In this document: piece by piece, positions 7,025-13,402 of the stretch | Layout: every line of letters begins with the position of its first letter | How positions within the stretch are numbered: position 1 is the stretch's first letter | Notes under the pieces: generated by a model | What the model was told of the DNA's origin: nothing | Databases searched by the model: none | What the model saw: only the letters and a program-made list of their open reading frames with translations | IMG/VR virus record: IMGVR_UViG_3300009314_000079 | Coordinates: 1 to 25,197 of that record | Direction: 5' to 3' (one strand) | Length of the DNA: 25,197 bases | Source of the DNA: a virus | Position numbers and translations under genes: made by a program

Positions 7025-8652
7025 TATTTAGCTCCCGCAGTTTCTGCCGTAGCCAGGTTCTTGTCAGCCTCACTACCAACCTTTACCGCCTCTGTCCCCT
7101 GTTTCATCATTTCCATCTGCTGTAGTAGTGCCTGGCCTTCAGCCCGGTTCTGCCTTATATCATCTACCTCAGCATCATCCCGGATAACCTTCGGGGTAGT
7201 GTTAGTAAGCTTAGTAACATAATCAACAGCCTCATCAAAATCTATCTTGTCCAATACATCCGGGTTAACCTGAGCCATACCAGCTATGATGTCAAATGCC
7301 TGTGTAAAATTCTGTAATTCCAAAGCCTTCTGCGCTCTAGCCAACGGGGATATATACTCAATTACATAGTCCTCGCCCCGTAGAGAGGGAGGTAAGGGAG
7401 GTAATCTGCCACTACGGGCGAGGATGGAATAGCCTCTCTCTATTACCGGGCTTAGTTTCTCACGCATAACATTACCTATAGCTGAACCTAACAACTGCAT
7501 CCTTTGATTGTTGCGGACACTGACCTCGAAGGCTGTCATCTTCCCTATCTGTTGGAAGAGGATGAATAGATCATTGTAGAAAGCCTTCTGGACAGTTTCT
7601 TGTTTGTATTTGATGTAATCTATCCCTAGAGGAACATTGGCCCCGGTATTAACAGGGGTAATGTGTTCATTAGGATAGCCCGTGGCTTTGAGGTTTTTAC
7701 CCCCAGGATTAAAGTTGTAGGGTTTAAGAAATGCCTCATCAGGGATCTCCAGAGGAGGCAGTATTGACATCTGAGCGCCTAGAATGTTAGTCTTTTCTAT
7801 CTGGTTGAGCATCATAATGTCCGGCAAGACATTCATTTCCGGAGAAGCCCCGTAAGCTGAGAGCTTGGACTTGGCAAATCGGGATCCGTGGAATGGAAAC
7901 TCCCGGTAGCCCTTCTCTCTAACTACTGTCTTAGTTTCTCTATCTATCCATAGGGCCGCATAGGGCATATTGATAGCATCTTTCTTTGTAGGGTTGTAAA
8001 TGTTCCTAGGAAATACGCAGAAGATGTAGCGAAATTTAGTATTAAAATCACTCTTGTTATAACAGTCTTTAGCCTTCTGTCCTACAGCGTTGCCAAATTT
8101 CCCTATAGCTTGTTCGCAGTCAAAGGTGTATTCCATATAAGCTTTGTTCACCCGGCCCTGGGCGTCTGCAGCAATACAAATATTCTCTATCGGGACAGAA
8201 TCAAACCTCATCCCACCCTTTATATCCTCCTCTGAATACAGGACATCAGTGCCAACAGAGCCAAGGTTGAGATAGCTCTCTACATCCTCCTGGTAGAAAT
8301 TAGAACCATTTATCAGGTGATAAAGCTCATCCTCACTATCTTTGAGGTAATCTCTAACCTCTTTATTCCCGGCAAGGAGTTTCTGGTTACGCAAGGTGAG
8401 AGCGAACCACTTCGTCTGGGGGCTAGACATATAGGCTTGCATTCCAGCAGCGAAGTAAGCTAGGCTGACTATGGCTGTAGAGTCATAGATATCAGTAGGG
8501 ATCTTACTACCTTCATACTTCTCTTTGGTAATGTAAGCCTTCCGGGGTAGAGCATAATAGACTAAATCTTGCCAGTAGGACTCAAGAGAAGCCCTAGCCG
8601 ACTTCATACTTTCATATATCCTAATGTGCCTTTGGGCTAGTGTTTCTGCCAT
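7024..8652 (-). CDS. portal protein (T7 gp8-like head-to-tail connector)
   Basis: This 542-residue protein matches the size of T7 gp8 (536), the dodecameric portal through which DNA is packaged and ejected. Family signs are the early segment LESYWQDLVYYALPRK, the conserved IYDSTAIVSLAYFAAGMQAY, then TKWFALTLRN, then SVPIENICIAADAQG, and the late LSPVIERGYSILARSGRLPP. The C-terminal tail (about 500-542) is helical and Ala/Gln-rich. GGAGGGG precedes the ATG at suitable spacing. It stands upstream of the scaffold and capsid genes, as expected. The call is firm. Confidence 0.92.
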   Translation of the reverse strand: MAETLAQRHIRIYESMKSARASLESYWQDLVYYALPRKAYITKEKYEGSKIPTDIYDSTAIVSLAYFAAGMQAYMSSPQTKWFALTLRNQKLLAGNKEVRDYLKDSEDELYHLINGSNFYQEDVESYLNLGSVGTDVLYSEEDIKGGMRFDSVPIENICIAADAQGRVNKAYMEYTFDCEQAIGKFGNAVGQKAKDCYNKSDFNTKFRYIFCVFPRNIYNPTKKDAINMPYAALWIDRETKTVVREKGYREFPFHGSRFAKSKLSAYGASPEMNVLPDIMMLNQIEKTNILGAQMSILPPLEIPDEAFLKPYNFNPGGKNLKATGYPNEHITPVNTGANVPLGIDYIKYKQETVQKAFYNDLFILFQQIGKMTAFEVSVRNNQRMQLLGSAIGNVMREKLSPVIERGYSILARSGRLPPLPPSLRGEDYVIEYISPLARAQKALELQNFTQAFDIIAGMAQVNPDVLDKIDFDEAVDYVTKLTNTTPKVIRDDAEVDDIRQNRAEGQALLQQMEMMKQGTEAVKVGSEADKNLATAETAGAK

Positions 8653-8653
8653 C

Positions 8654-9046
8654 TTACGCCCCTCCTAGTAAAGACTTTGTCCCTACAGTAGACTCATCAA
8701 GCAAACCTAGAGGAGAAGTAAATATTGTCTGAGTAGCTGACCGCTTTCTCTTTTTTATCGTTTCAGTAGCCTTCTTAGCAGCTAGAGCCTCAGCCTCAGC
8801 CACTTTCGTTTCAGCCTTGACTACTTGTTCCTCCTGAAATTGGAGCAAACTTGATTGGCGCTGAGCTGCCTTTTTCTCTGCCCGGTGAGCTGTGTAAGTA
8901 GTAGCTCCCGCAGTGATAGCGGCAGATAGAACCAAAGCCGTGATAAGCTCACAACAAACGAAACCCTTACCTTCCCGGTAATCATCGGCCATCCTTAGGA
9001 TTTCTTCCCCGAATAAGAATTTAAAGATTTTACTGCGCAGATTCAT
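8654..9046 (-). CDS. virion-associated protein with a hydrophobic segment and coiled coil
   Basis: The 130-residue product has a charged N-terminus, a hydrophobic stretch at about residues 30-50 (CCELITALVLSAAITAGATT), and then a long Ala/Glu/Lys/Gln helix at about 58-98 that is likely coiled coil. The C-terminus contains TIFTSPLGLLDE and ends KSLLGGA. Similar short proteins with a TSPLGL tail occur just upstream of portal genes in podoviruses. The hydrophobic segment could be a membrane helix or an internal-virion segment. The gene overlaps the GNAT-like gene by 17 bp and ends 1 bp before the portal gene. The exact role is unknown. Confidence 0.55.
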   Translation of the reverse strand: MNLRSKIFKFLFGEEILRMADDYREGKGFVCCELITALVLSAAITAGATTYTAHRAEKKAAQRQSSLLQFQEEQVVKAETKVAEAEALAAKKATETIKKRKRSATQTIFTSPLGLLDESTVGTKSLLGGA

Positions 9047-9428
9047 AAGACCTCTCCATTTTGATTTTATTACCCATTCTTAAAGTTTCTTTAAACCCTA
9101 GCATTTCTCCTAATCTCCTTACGGAGTGATTATTCGCAGTAAAGGCCAACATCACGTCAGGATGCTTATCAACCATAGCCTTAGCTATCCTGTAGGCCGC
9201 TAAGGTATAGCCCTTAATCATCTTGTAGCCATCAAAGCTACGGATCCCGTTAAAATTGAATATCAGAGCATACCCGGCCTGGACTCCATCAACCCAATAC
9301 TCAGTGCATTCCTCAAGGTAATCTTCTATTACTAGTAAAACTTTATCCCTTGAAGCCTTTGTAACATCGTGTTTCATAACTTCATCTATTAGGCAATCCA
9401 TATTAGTAAGTCCTGTCGTTTTAATCAT
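9030..9428 (-). CDS. GNAT-like acetyltransferase-fold phage protein
   Basis: The 132-residue protein has a GNAT-like ending, HPDVMLAFTANNHSVRRLGE followed by MLGFKETLRMGNK: the Asn-x-x-Ser-x-x-Leu-x-x-x-x-Gly-Phe pattern that forms the last helix and strand of N-acetyltransferases. The middle (YWVDGVQAGYALIFNFNG) fits central strands. The acetyl-CoA loop (Q/R-x-x-G-x-A) is not clear. Comparable proteins lie near packaging genes in podoviruses, and some are virion-linked rather than enzymes. The ATG overlaps the stop of the 50-residue gene before it. Confidence 0.55.
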   Translation of the reverse strand: MIKTTGLTNMDCLIDEVMKHDVTKASRDKVLLVIEDYLEECTEYWVDGVQAGYALIFNFNGIRSFDGYKMIKGYTLAAYRIAKAMVDKHPDVMLAFTANNHSVRRLGEMLGFKETLRMGNKIKMERSYESAQ

Positions 9429-9573
9429 ACCTTAAAAGGCTTTTATCCTTCTTCTTAAAGTATTCTACCTGGCCAAGCCTTTTCTCCGCTGCCTCTTTGC
9501 TCTTATAAGGGCCGCCCAGGTTCTTCCCCTTCTTACTCACCACGTGCCACCCATCTTTCCTCTTGACTATCAT
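9421..9573 (-). CDS. 50-residue conserved phage protein (KGKNLGGPY family)
   Basis: The ATG overlaps the terminase stop (ATGA) and the stop overlaps the next start, so the gene is exactly coupled to both neighbours. The sequence includes VVSKKGKNLGGPYKSKEAAE and then KRLGQVEYFK. I recognise this pattern (K-G-K-N-L-G-G-P-Y, then A-E-K-R-L-x-Q-V-E-Y-F-K) from small proteins common beside phage packaging genes. It is lysine-rich and may be nucleic-acid binding; the function is not known. AGAGG-like bases precede the start inside the terminase gene. Confidence 0.65.
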   Translation of the reverse strand: MIVKRKDGWHVVSKKGKNLGGPYKSKEAAEKRLGQVEYFKKKDKSLLRYD

Positions 9574-11141
9574 TGCCACGGCCTCGTCGGATCGTGAAGG
9601 CCACCCGACTGAAGAGCCTTATGCCCTGTGTATTTCCCGGTTAGAGGGCTATACCCGCTAACCTCTTGCATCGCCCCTTTCGGCCTATCTACATTTCCTG
9701 TTACCGGCGGGGTAGCAATCTGACCTTGCATAGCCAACGAATCCAACAAATCAGTGAATAAAGACTTAAACCCGTCTTGAGTAACTCCTACAATCTCATT
9801 CTCAAACTCTGGTAGCCAGGGGGCATTCTCCGGAAGTAGAATTGTATGAGCTGCTACTCTCGGCGCTAACATCTTAACCCTATCTAGCTTATTGCCGGCC
9901 TTGGCGTGCTCAATGGGGATAATATTGAAGAATACATTCCGGGCCTGCATTTCTTTCATTATGAAAGGCTCAAGCATTTGCTTAAACCACCCCTTTTCTA
10001 TGCCGAAGGGGATACGCTTGTGTCGGCCATTGTAGGGAATCCACTTAATAACTGCCTTGAATATCTCATCTATACATACATCTGAACCCCACCGGCCATA
10101 GGTTACATCGCATATAATCCAGCGGTTATCCTCAGTTACAGCGTTAACAGTTATTGCCCGATAGCAAGATCCAGGCTCTTTGCTCGAAGCTCCGTCAAGA
10201 GTTAAGAAGAAGTTGCAATTTTGGGTTATCTTATCCAGGTAAAGGTAGGAGAATCTAACGAAGTCAGCGAGGTTAAATACCCGGTTCTCCGGAGTAACAG
10301 CCTCGCACATTCTCTCTCTCATCCATACATCCATTTGGCCTAGGGAACGATAAGAAGCTCTTTCTTTGTTGATGAACTCCATTGGAAACTTCTCAGGCCA
10401 AGAGGGCAGTCCGGCGCTATTCATTACGGCTACTTTCCTTGTGTGGAAACCTAGCTCAGCAGCGCTAGCAAATACCCTTTCTACAATACATTTCTCGCCT
10501 AGATTATTACCTATTAAGACTATCTTGGTATGTTGGCCGAGGAACTTTACATCTGAAAGGAACCAGCTCCAGTCATTCTTGAGGATTGTTTCACTCCGGG
10601 AATCCTCCAGGGATTGAGGATCATCGATGACGCATATCTTAGGCCGTCGATCTATGTTAGCCAGGCCTCGGATCGCCGAGCCTTTACCATAGGTTTCTAT
10701 GCGGACATTGATTAACTCCCCGGCTGCATTCTTAACATCTACCGAGAAAACCTTGTTAGATTTCTGCTTTACTTCTACAAGGTTAGAGCATAACACAGGG
10801 TTAGTTAAGTATTCGTCCTCGATCTCAAGTAGCTTTTGAGAGGCTAGAGTGGAATTTTCCTTAATTAAGACGATATAATCTCTGTCGGTGGAGGGAAACA
10901 TTAGGCAATGAAGAGGAAAAGCCCTTAGAACTATCTGCCCTTTGGCGCTTTCCCGGTAGCCTTCTACTGCAAAGTTACCTTCTTCATTGAGCAATATGCT
11001 TGACCAATCATAGTGATAATCAGCTGGGGCAACCTCATCCTTACCATTTACCAAGAGGTAATAGCGGAAGTTGACAAGGTTCTTCTCGGCTAAGCCGACT
11101 CTTTCCTTCATTTCCTGGGTTTGTTCTTTAGTTAGGTTCAT
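9570..11141 (-). CDS. terminase large subunit
   Basis: This 523-residue motor packages DNA into the procapsid. The N-terminal ATPase region has a P-loop-like motif at residues 61-70 (GYRESAKGQI), Walker B at 169-174 (CVIDD) and a coupling motif GNN at 211-213. The nuclease region has the acidic residues of the RNase H-like fold at LTLDGASS (D316), GIEKG (E382) and FTDLLDSLA (D464/D467). The P-loop is unusual: Lys is followed by Gly rather than Ser/Thr. The order of the motifs, length and location ahead of the portal make the family clear. The final 40 residues are Gly/Pro/Thr-rich and likely disordered. Confidence 0.9.
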   Translation of the reverse strand: MNLTKEQTQEMKERVGLAEKNLVNFRYYLLVNGKDEVAPADYHYDWSSILLNEEGNFAVEGYRESAKGQIVLRAFPLHCLMFPSTDRDYIVLIKENSTLASQKLLEIEDEYLTNPVLCSNLVEVKQKSNKVFSVDVKNAAGELINVRIETYGKGSAIRGLANIDRRPKICVIDDPQSLEDSRSETILKNDWSWFLSDVKFLGQHTKIVLIGNNLGEKCIVERVFASAAELGFHTRKVAVMNSAGLPSWPEKFPMEFINKERASYRSLGQMDVWMRERMCEAVTPENRVFNLADFVRFSYLYLDKITQNCNFFLTLDGASSKEPGSCYRAITVNAVTEDNRWIICDVTYGRWGSDVCIDEIFKAVIKWIPYNGRHKRIPFGIEKGWFKQMLEPFIMKEMQARNVFFNIIPIEHAKAGNKLDRVKMLAPRVAAHTILLPENAPWLPEFENEIVGVTQDGFKSLFTDLLDSLAMQGQIATPPVTGNVDRPKGAMQEVSGYSPLTGKYTGHKALQSGGLHDPTRPWQ

Positions 11142-11311
11142 CTTCTCTTCTGTTCAAGCCCATACCGCATTAAAAAGCATTGCGTTATTAAATACTGATT
11201 GACCTGTGTAAAATACCTTAGCTTCTTGACAATCTTCATAGCCACAATAGCCAAAACACCTTTCTTCCAAGGCTTCCTATGATAACTTATCTCTAGGCTA
11301 CGTGTGCACAT
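11138..11311 (-). CDS. 57-residue basic protein between terminase genes
   Basis: An ATG at 11311 overlaps the stop of the preceding gene and the TGA overlaps the terminase large subunit start, so it fills the interval exactly. The product is basic, with HRKPWKKGVLAIVAMKIVKK and an aromatic middle (LRYFTQVNQYL). No good ribosome site is visible, so translation would depend on coupling. The family is not recognised. The exact fit between two genes is the main support; chance is possible. Confidence 0.45.
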   Translation of the reverse strand: MCTRSLEISYHRKPWKKGVLAIVAMKIVKKLRYFTQVNQYLITQCFLMRYGLEQKRR

Positions 11312-11643
11312 TATGACTTACTAAAGCTAGTCATCTCGTCTACATTAACAAATGGCAACCCGGCTTTATACATCTTGTGCCAATCTATCTTCTCTCGGAT
11401 CTGGAGCATTTTACTCCTGTCAAACCATCCTTTCTCATCAGCGATTAAAGCATTGACTATTCTCTTCACTTCCCAAGTAGTGCTTTTATCTTTGTTAGGA
11501 AACTTTGACCACCAAGTTATACTATCCTCAAGCATCTTCTGATGTTCGAGGCTTACTTTACTTTTCTCAAAAATACAGCGCATAGCGAGGTAGTGCATTT
11601 CCTCGATACCTAAGATTATCTTCCCGTTAATTTTGATTTGCAT
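11311..11643 (-). CDS. hypothetical protein in the terminase cluster
   Basis: The 110-residue product begins MQIKINGKIILGIEEMHYLA and has a charged, tryptophan-containing middle (SITWWSKFPNKDKSTTWEVK). It overlaps the terminase small subunit gene by 17 bp. No domain or membrane segment was recognised. Sitting between the two terminase genes it may assist packaging, but this is inference from position only. Confidence 0.55.
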   Translation of the reverse strand: MQIKINGKIILGIEEMHYLAMRCIFEKSKVSLEHQKMLEDSITWWSKFPNKDKSTTWEVKRIVNALIADEKGWFDRSKMLQIREKIDWHKMYKAGLPFVNVDEMTSFSKS

Positions 11644-12112
11644 AGTTTTCCATCCTGTTCTTCTCGGCTAGTTTTGGCTTTGCTATTATCTCTTTGAAAA
11701 AGTGATTGTGTTCTACCTTGTGCTCAACTTTCTCTTTTAATTTCCCGGTTAGCTTTAAGATTGTTTCAAAAAACTTATGCCGGGCGGTCCAATCTTCCAC
11801 TTCAATAAAATCATTTGAGTTTTTGTTTAGGATTAACTTATCTCCTTCAACTGACTCTGCCTTTGCCTTTGCTACATAGAGATTGCAAGATTGTAATTTA
11901 TTTGCCTCTAAGCCTTTTAAACCATAAGCAACAATGGCCTTATCTGTAAGGCCAGCTCTTTCAAATTCATCCTCCAGACTAACTTTTACTAACCTTTCAA
12001 TTCGGCAAGCTTGTTTGGCATAGTTCTCTGAATAGCCAGCTGCTCTTGCAGCATTTATCGGAGTCATACCCATTAGCCTATTCTTTTTGTATTTTTGCTG
12101 GCGTGTATTCAT
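11627..12112 (-). CDS. terminase small subunit
   Basis: The 161-residue protein has an N-terminal helix-turn-helix typical of small terminases: YKKNRLMGMTPINAARAAGY followed by SENYAKQACRIERL (about residues 8-42), with the AAxxAGYS pattern. A helical oligomerisation region follows. WTARHKFFETILKLTGKLKE near residues 108-127 resembles the ARHK.FE..lKL.G.LK segment common in this family. It would recognise packaging sites and regulate the large subunit. A 12-bp palindrome lies just upstream. The 5' neighbour is the HTH regulator at the early/late junction. Confidence 0.8.
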   Translation of the reverse strand: MNTRQQKYKKNRLMGMTPINAARAAGYSENYAKQACRIERLVKVSLEDEFERAGLTDKAIVAYGLKGLEANKLQSCNLYVAKAKAESVEGDKLILNKNSNDFIEVEDWTARHKFFETILKLTGKLKEKVEHKVEHNHFFKEIIAKPKLAEKNRMENYANQN

Positions 12113-12131
12113 AGGATATCCTTTTCAGGGC

Positions 12132-12160
12132 AGGTGTTCGCTGCGCAGCGGTTGCCACCT
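12132..12160. repeat. palindrome ahead of the terminase small subunit gene
   Basis: CGCTGCGCAGCG (12139-12150) is a perfect 12-bp palindrome. Outer arms AGGTG (12132-12136) and CACCT (12156-12160) can extend the pairing across small unpaired stretches. There is no T tract, so it is not a standard terminator. The place next to the small terminase suggests a protein-binding or packaging site, or an mRNA hairpin in the leader. Confidence 0.5.
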
Positions 12161-12205
12161 ATAATCGTTTCAATCTGTTTAGCCCCTCACTATATATAAA
12201 CTGTC

Positions 12206-12430
12206 CTAATATTTAGGCTTTTTTAAGGCAGGATATTTTTCATAACCGTATGCTATATAAGAAGCTACAGTATTTTTGTCGATTTTCAAAAGTGTATGAA
12301 TTTGTCGGTAAGAGAAATCAGCGAGATAAAGGAGAAAACAAGCTCTTTTCTTGAGACTTTTAACCTTCCCAAGAGGCTTGTTCTTGAGCGGAATTATAAT
12401 TTCCCGATATTGATAGTCTCGACTTGACAA
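12206..12430 (-). CDS. small HTH regulator (sigma region 4-like) with RBS in a hairpin
   Basis: The 74-residue product contains a helix-turn-helix of the sigma-70 region 4 type: SLKKRACFLLYLADFSYRQI then HTLLKIDKNTVASYIAYGYE, covering about residues 25-63. It has only the DNA-binding part. The start is TTG at 12428-12430, preceded by AGAGGTGG. That ribosome site lies in the 3' arm of a 17-bp hairpin, so translation is likely controlled. The gene stands first in the late direction, just before the terminase genes, which fits a late switch or packaging regulator. An ATG start is absent in this frame, so the exact N-terminus is uncertain. Confidence 0.65.
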   Translation of the reverse strand: MSSRDYQYREIIIPLKNKPLGKVKSLKKRACFLLYLADFSYRQIHTLLKIDKNTVASYIAYGYEKYPALKKPKY

Positions 12431-12452
12431 ATACCACCTCTTGTATTAAGAT
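12424..12452 (+). promoter_or_regulatory. consensus-like promoter on the plus strand
   Basis: A perfect TTGACA (12424-12429) is followed after 17 bp by TAAGAT (12447-12452), which matches TATAAT at four of six positions. It faces away from the late genes. Transcription would start near 12458-12460 and meet the terminator at 12486-12512 after about 55 nt. The -35 box overlaps the start codon of the HTH gene on the other strand, so the HTH protein could be an autoregulator here. Prediction only. Confidence 0.5.
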
Positions 12453-12480
12453 TAAATTGGGTGATACAAGAAGTAGTATT
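12430..12480 (-). promoter_or_regulatory. 17-bp hairpin sequestering the HTH gene ribosome site
   Basis: In the minus-strand RNA, AATACTACTTCTTGTAT (12480-12464) pairs with ATACAAGAGGTGGTATT (12446-12430) around a 17-nt loop. All 17 positions pair, with two G-U wobbles. The right arm holds the AGAGGTGG ribosome site and the first base of the TTG start. The two positions are C-A mismatches in plus-strand RNA, so the pairing favours the minus transcript. Long read-through RNA would hide the site. Confidence 0.65.
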
Positions 12481-12512
12481 TTTAGACCCTGCTTTGGCGA
12501 GCAGGGTTTTTT
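12459..12512 (+). ncRNA. candidate short antisense RNA
   Basis: The predicted plus-strand promoter (12424-12452) and the terminator (12486-12512) define a transcript of about 55 nt with no credible coding content. It would be fully complementary to the 5' arm of the hairpin that hides the HTH ribosome site (12464-12480), so pairing could free the site and raise translation. The opposite effect through RNase III is also possible. No expression evidence is available. Confidence 0.4.
12486..12512 (+). terminator. strong intrinsic terminator
   Basis: ACCCTGCT (12486-12493) pairs with AGCAGGGT (12500-12507) around the loop TTGGCG and is followed by TTTTT (12508-12512). This is a textbook intrinsic terminator for the plus strand. 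On the minus strand the stem is followed by TCTAAAAA, so it should act poorly on early-to-late transcription. Confidence 0.75.
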
Positions 12513-12513
12513 G

Positions 12514-12741
12514 TTACCTATCTACACATTTTGCTTTCATCCAGAATCCTTTGCTCGGAAACTCTTGTCTTAATTTCCCTTTCCAGATTGGCTTGAGATT
12601 GTTTTTCATAAAGACTGGTGTCTTTAACTTTCGGCCTAAATCTAAAAATTCTTTAATCCATTCGCTCTTGTGAATTGGTTCAAGAAGCCATACTATATAT
12701 AATAACAGCGACAGATAGCCAAGCCCAAATTCTCCAGTCTC
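12514..12741 (-). pseudogene. C-terminal remnant resembling DUF5131 / phage Gp37-Gp68
   Basis: An open frame of 75 codons ends at TAA 12514-12516 without any good start codon. Its residues include EPIHKSEWIKEFLDLGRKLK, then TPVFMKNNLKPIWKGKLRQE, then FPSKGFWMKAK. The pattern E-W-x-x-x-x-x-x-x-x-x-x-x-x-P-V-F-M-K-x-N-L, then L-R-Q-E-F-P, resembles the end of DUF5131-type proteins of phages. Such proteins are normally several times longer, so the front is lost. A 21-residue frame with a strong ribosome site overlaps its 5' part in another frame, showing that foreign sequence has been joined here. Confidence 0.5.
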
Positions 12742-12745
12742 TCAT
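12680..12745 (-). CDS. 21-residue membrane-like micropeptide
   Basis: An ATG at 12745 is preceded by GGAGGTGAAGTG, a strong ribosome site. The peptide starts MRDWRIWAWL and continues with a short hydrophobic run (SVAVIIYSMA), enough for a single short membrane span. It overlaps the DUF5131-like remnant in a different frame. It may be a real micropeptide or the front of a gene cut off by recombination. Confidence rests on the ribosome site alone. Confidence 0.35.
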   Translation of the reverse strand: MRDWRIWAWLSVAVIIYSMAS

Positions 12746-12782
12746 CACTTCACCTCCACCTCATTCTTTTCTTAATTATTAT

Positions 12783-12797
12783 ACAGTTACAGTTACC
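12783..12797. repeat. one arm of a 15-bp inverted repeat
   Basis: ACAGTTACAGTTACC here has an exact inverted copy, GGTAACTGTAACTGT, at 13090-13104 inside the 85-residue gene. The distance is about 290 bp. An exact 15-base match this close is unlikely by chance, but no function is evident; it may be a trace of local rearrangement. Confidence 0.5.
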
Positions 12798-12968
12798 ATT
12801 TTTCCGTCTTACAACACGACTAACGGCATTACTAACTGGACGATTTACAGCGATACTTTAACCCTCCGATACCTTTTGGCTTATAGCCTAATCGGTTGGT
12901 CGTTTTGGGTTGTTTTCTCGACTAACAACGCCACTTACAGAATGACTAACAGCGTGAATTACTGCGGA
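12798..12968 (-). repeat. two diverged 57-bp direct repeats encoding VS-rich peptides
   Basis: Copy 1 is 12912-12968 and copy 2 is 12798-12854; by eye about two thirds of bases match with no gap. In the same frame they encode AVIHAVSHSVSGVVSREN and AVNRPVSNAVSRVVRRKN, sharing the pattern AV...VS..VS.VV.R.N. Peptide similarity across both copies suggests former coding selection. Copy 1 lies in a 33-codon frame with a start. Copy 2 has no ATG, GTG or TTG start. Confidence 0.5.
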
Positions 12969-12989
12969 ATATGACTTATTTTTTCGCAT
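12888..12989 (-). CDS. 33-residue peptide with strong ribosome site
   Basis: AAGGAGGT lies five bases before an ATG at 12989, inside the end of the preceding gene. The product starts MRKNKSYSAVIHAVSHSVSG and ends in a basic tail (RENNPKRPTD). The valine/serine heptad-like pattern could form one amphipathic helix. The same pattern occurs again downstream without a start codon. No family is recognised. The ribosome site argues that it is translated. Confidence 0.45.
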   Translation of the reverse strand: MRKNKSYSAVIHAVSHSVSGVVSRENNPKRPTD

Positions 12990-13233
12990 AAGCCACCTCC
13001 TTCAACCATAGTTTTTTATCAGTTACTTTACTTCTAAACATCTCTTCTAACTTGTTCTTTAGCTCTCTTCCTGTAGTGTTTTTTGGTAAGGTAACTGTAA
13101 CTGTTCCTATTTTCCAACCTATCATAACTTCGGTATTATTATGAGTAAACTCTTGCATAGTTTTTGAAATAGTATTAGATAAATCGGTAACTTCTTTCAA
13201 TAGACTTGAATATATTTCAAATTTTATTCTCAT
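12976..13233 (-). CDS. hypothetical 85-residue protein
   Basis: The product begins MRIKFEIYSSLLKEVTDLSN and has a beta-like middle (MIGWKIGTVTVTLPKNTTGR) and a helical end with KLEEMFRSK. The start lies 17 bp inside the truncated YopX-like gene, so the two are translationally coupled. No family is recognised. The inverted-repeat arm at 13090-13104 encodes the TVTVT part. Confidence 0.5.
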   Translation of the reverse strand: MRIKFEIYSSLLKEVTDLSNTISKTMQEFTHNNTEVMIGWKIGTVTVTLPKNTTGRELKNKLEEMFRSKVTDKKLWLKEVAYAKK

Positions 13234-13402
13234 TTATCTCCTTCCCATTCTTGTCTTTGAGACCGGTGTATTGGCAGGATAGTTCTTTGGCTAATTCTAG
13301 GTTCATCGAATATGATGAGGGGATACTAGCAAAACCGCCATTTATATATCCCCAATGATAAACCATTCCTCGGTGTATAATTCTAAACTTAATCTCTCTC
13401 AT
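13217..13402 (-). CDS. YopX-like protein, C-terminally truncated
   Basis: The 61-residue product has the start MREIKFRI and the hallmark CQYTGLKDKNGKEI of the YopX family, a phage protein of unclear function. Family members are usually 120-150 residues and continue after GKEIYEGDI; here the chain ends at GKEINENKI. The C-terminal half is therefore missing, and the next gene begins inside the last codons. The start overlaps the stop of the previous gene. It is probably a decayed or shortened copy. Confidence 0.7.
   Translation of the reverse strand: MREIKFRIIHRGMVYHWGYINGGFASIPSSYSMNLELAKELSCQYTGLKDKNGKEINENKI

Noticed and set aside
12186-12194. CTCACTATA on the plus strand, like the core of a T7 RNA polymerase promoter.
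   Set aside because: It faces away from the late genes, lacks the following GGG, occurs once, and no phage RNA polymerase gene is visible.
12206-12232. CCTAA/TTAGG hairpin with a following T run on the plus strand.
   Set aside because: The stem has five AT-rich pairs, it lies in the end of the HTH coding sequence, and no plus-strand transcript would need it.
12461-12974. Two plus-strand open frames of 70 and 99 codons.
   Set aside because: They lie opposite the DUF5131-like remnant, repeats and micro-genes, and lack ribosome sites or family patterns.
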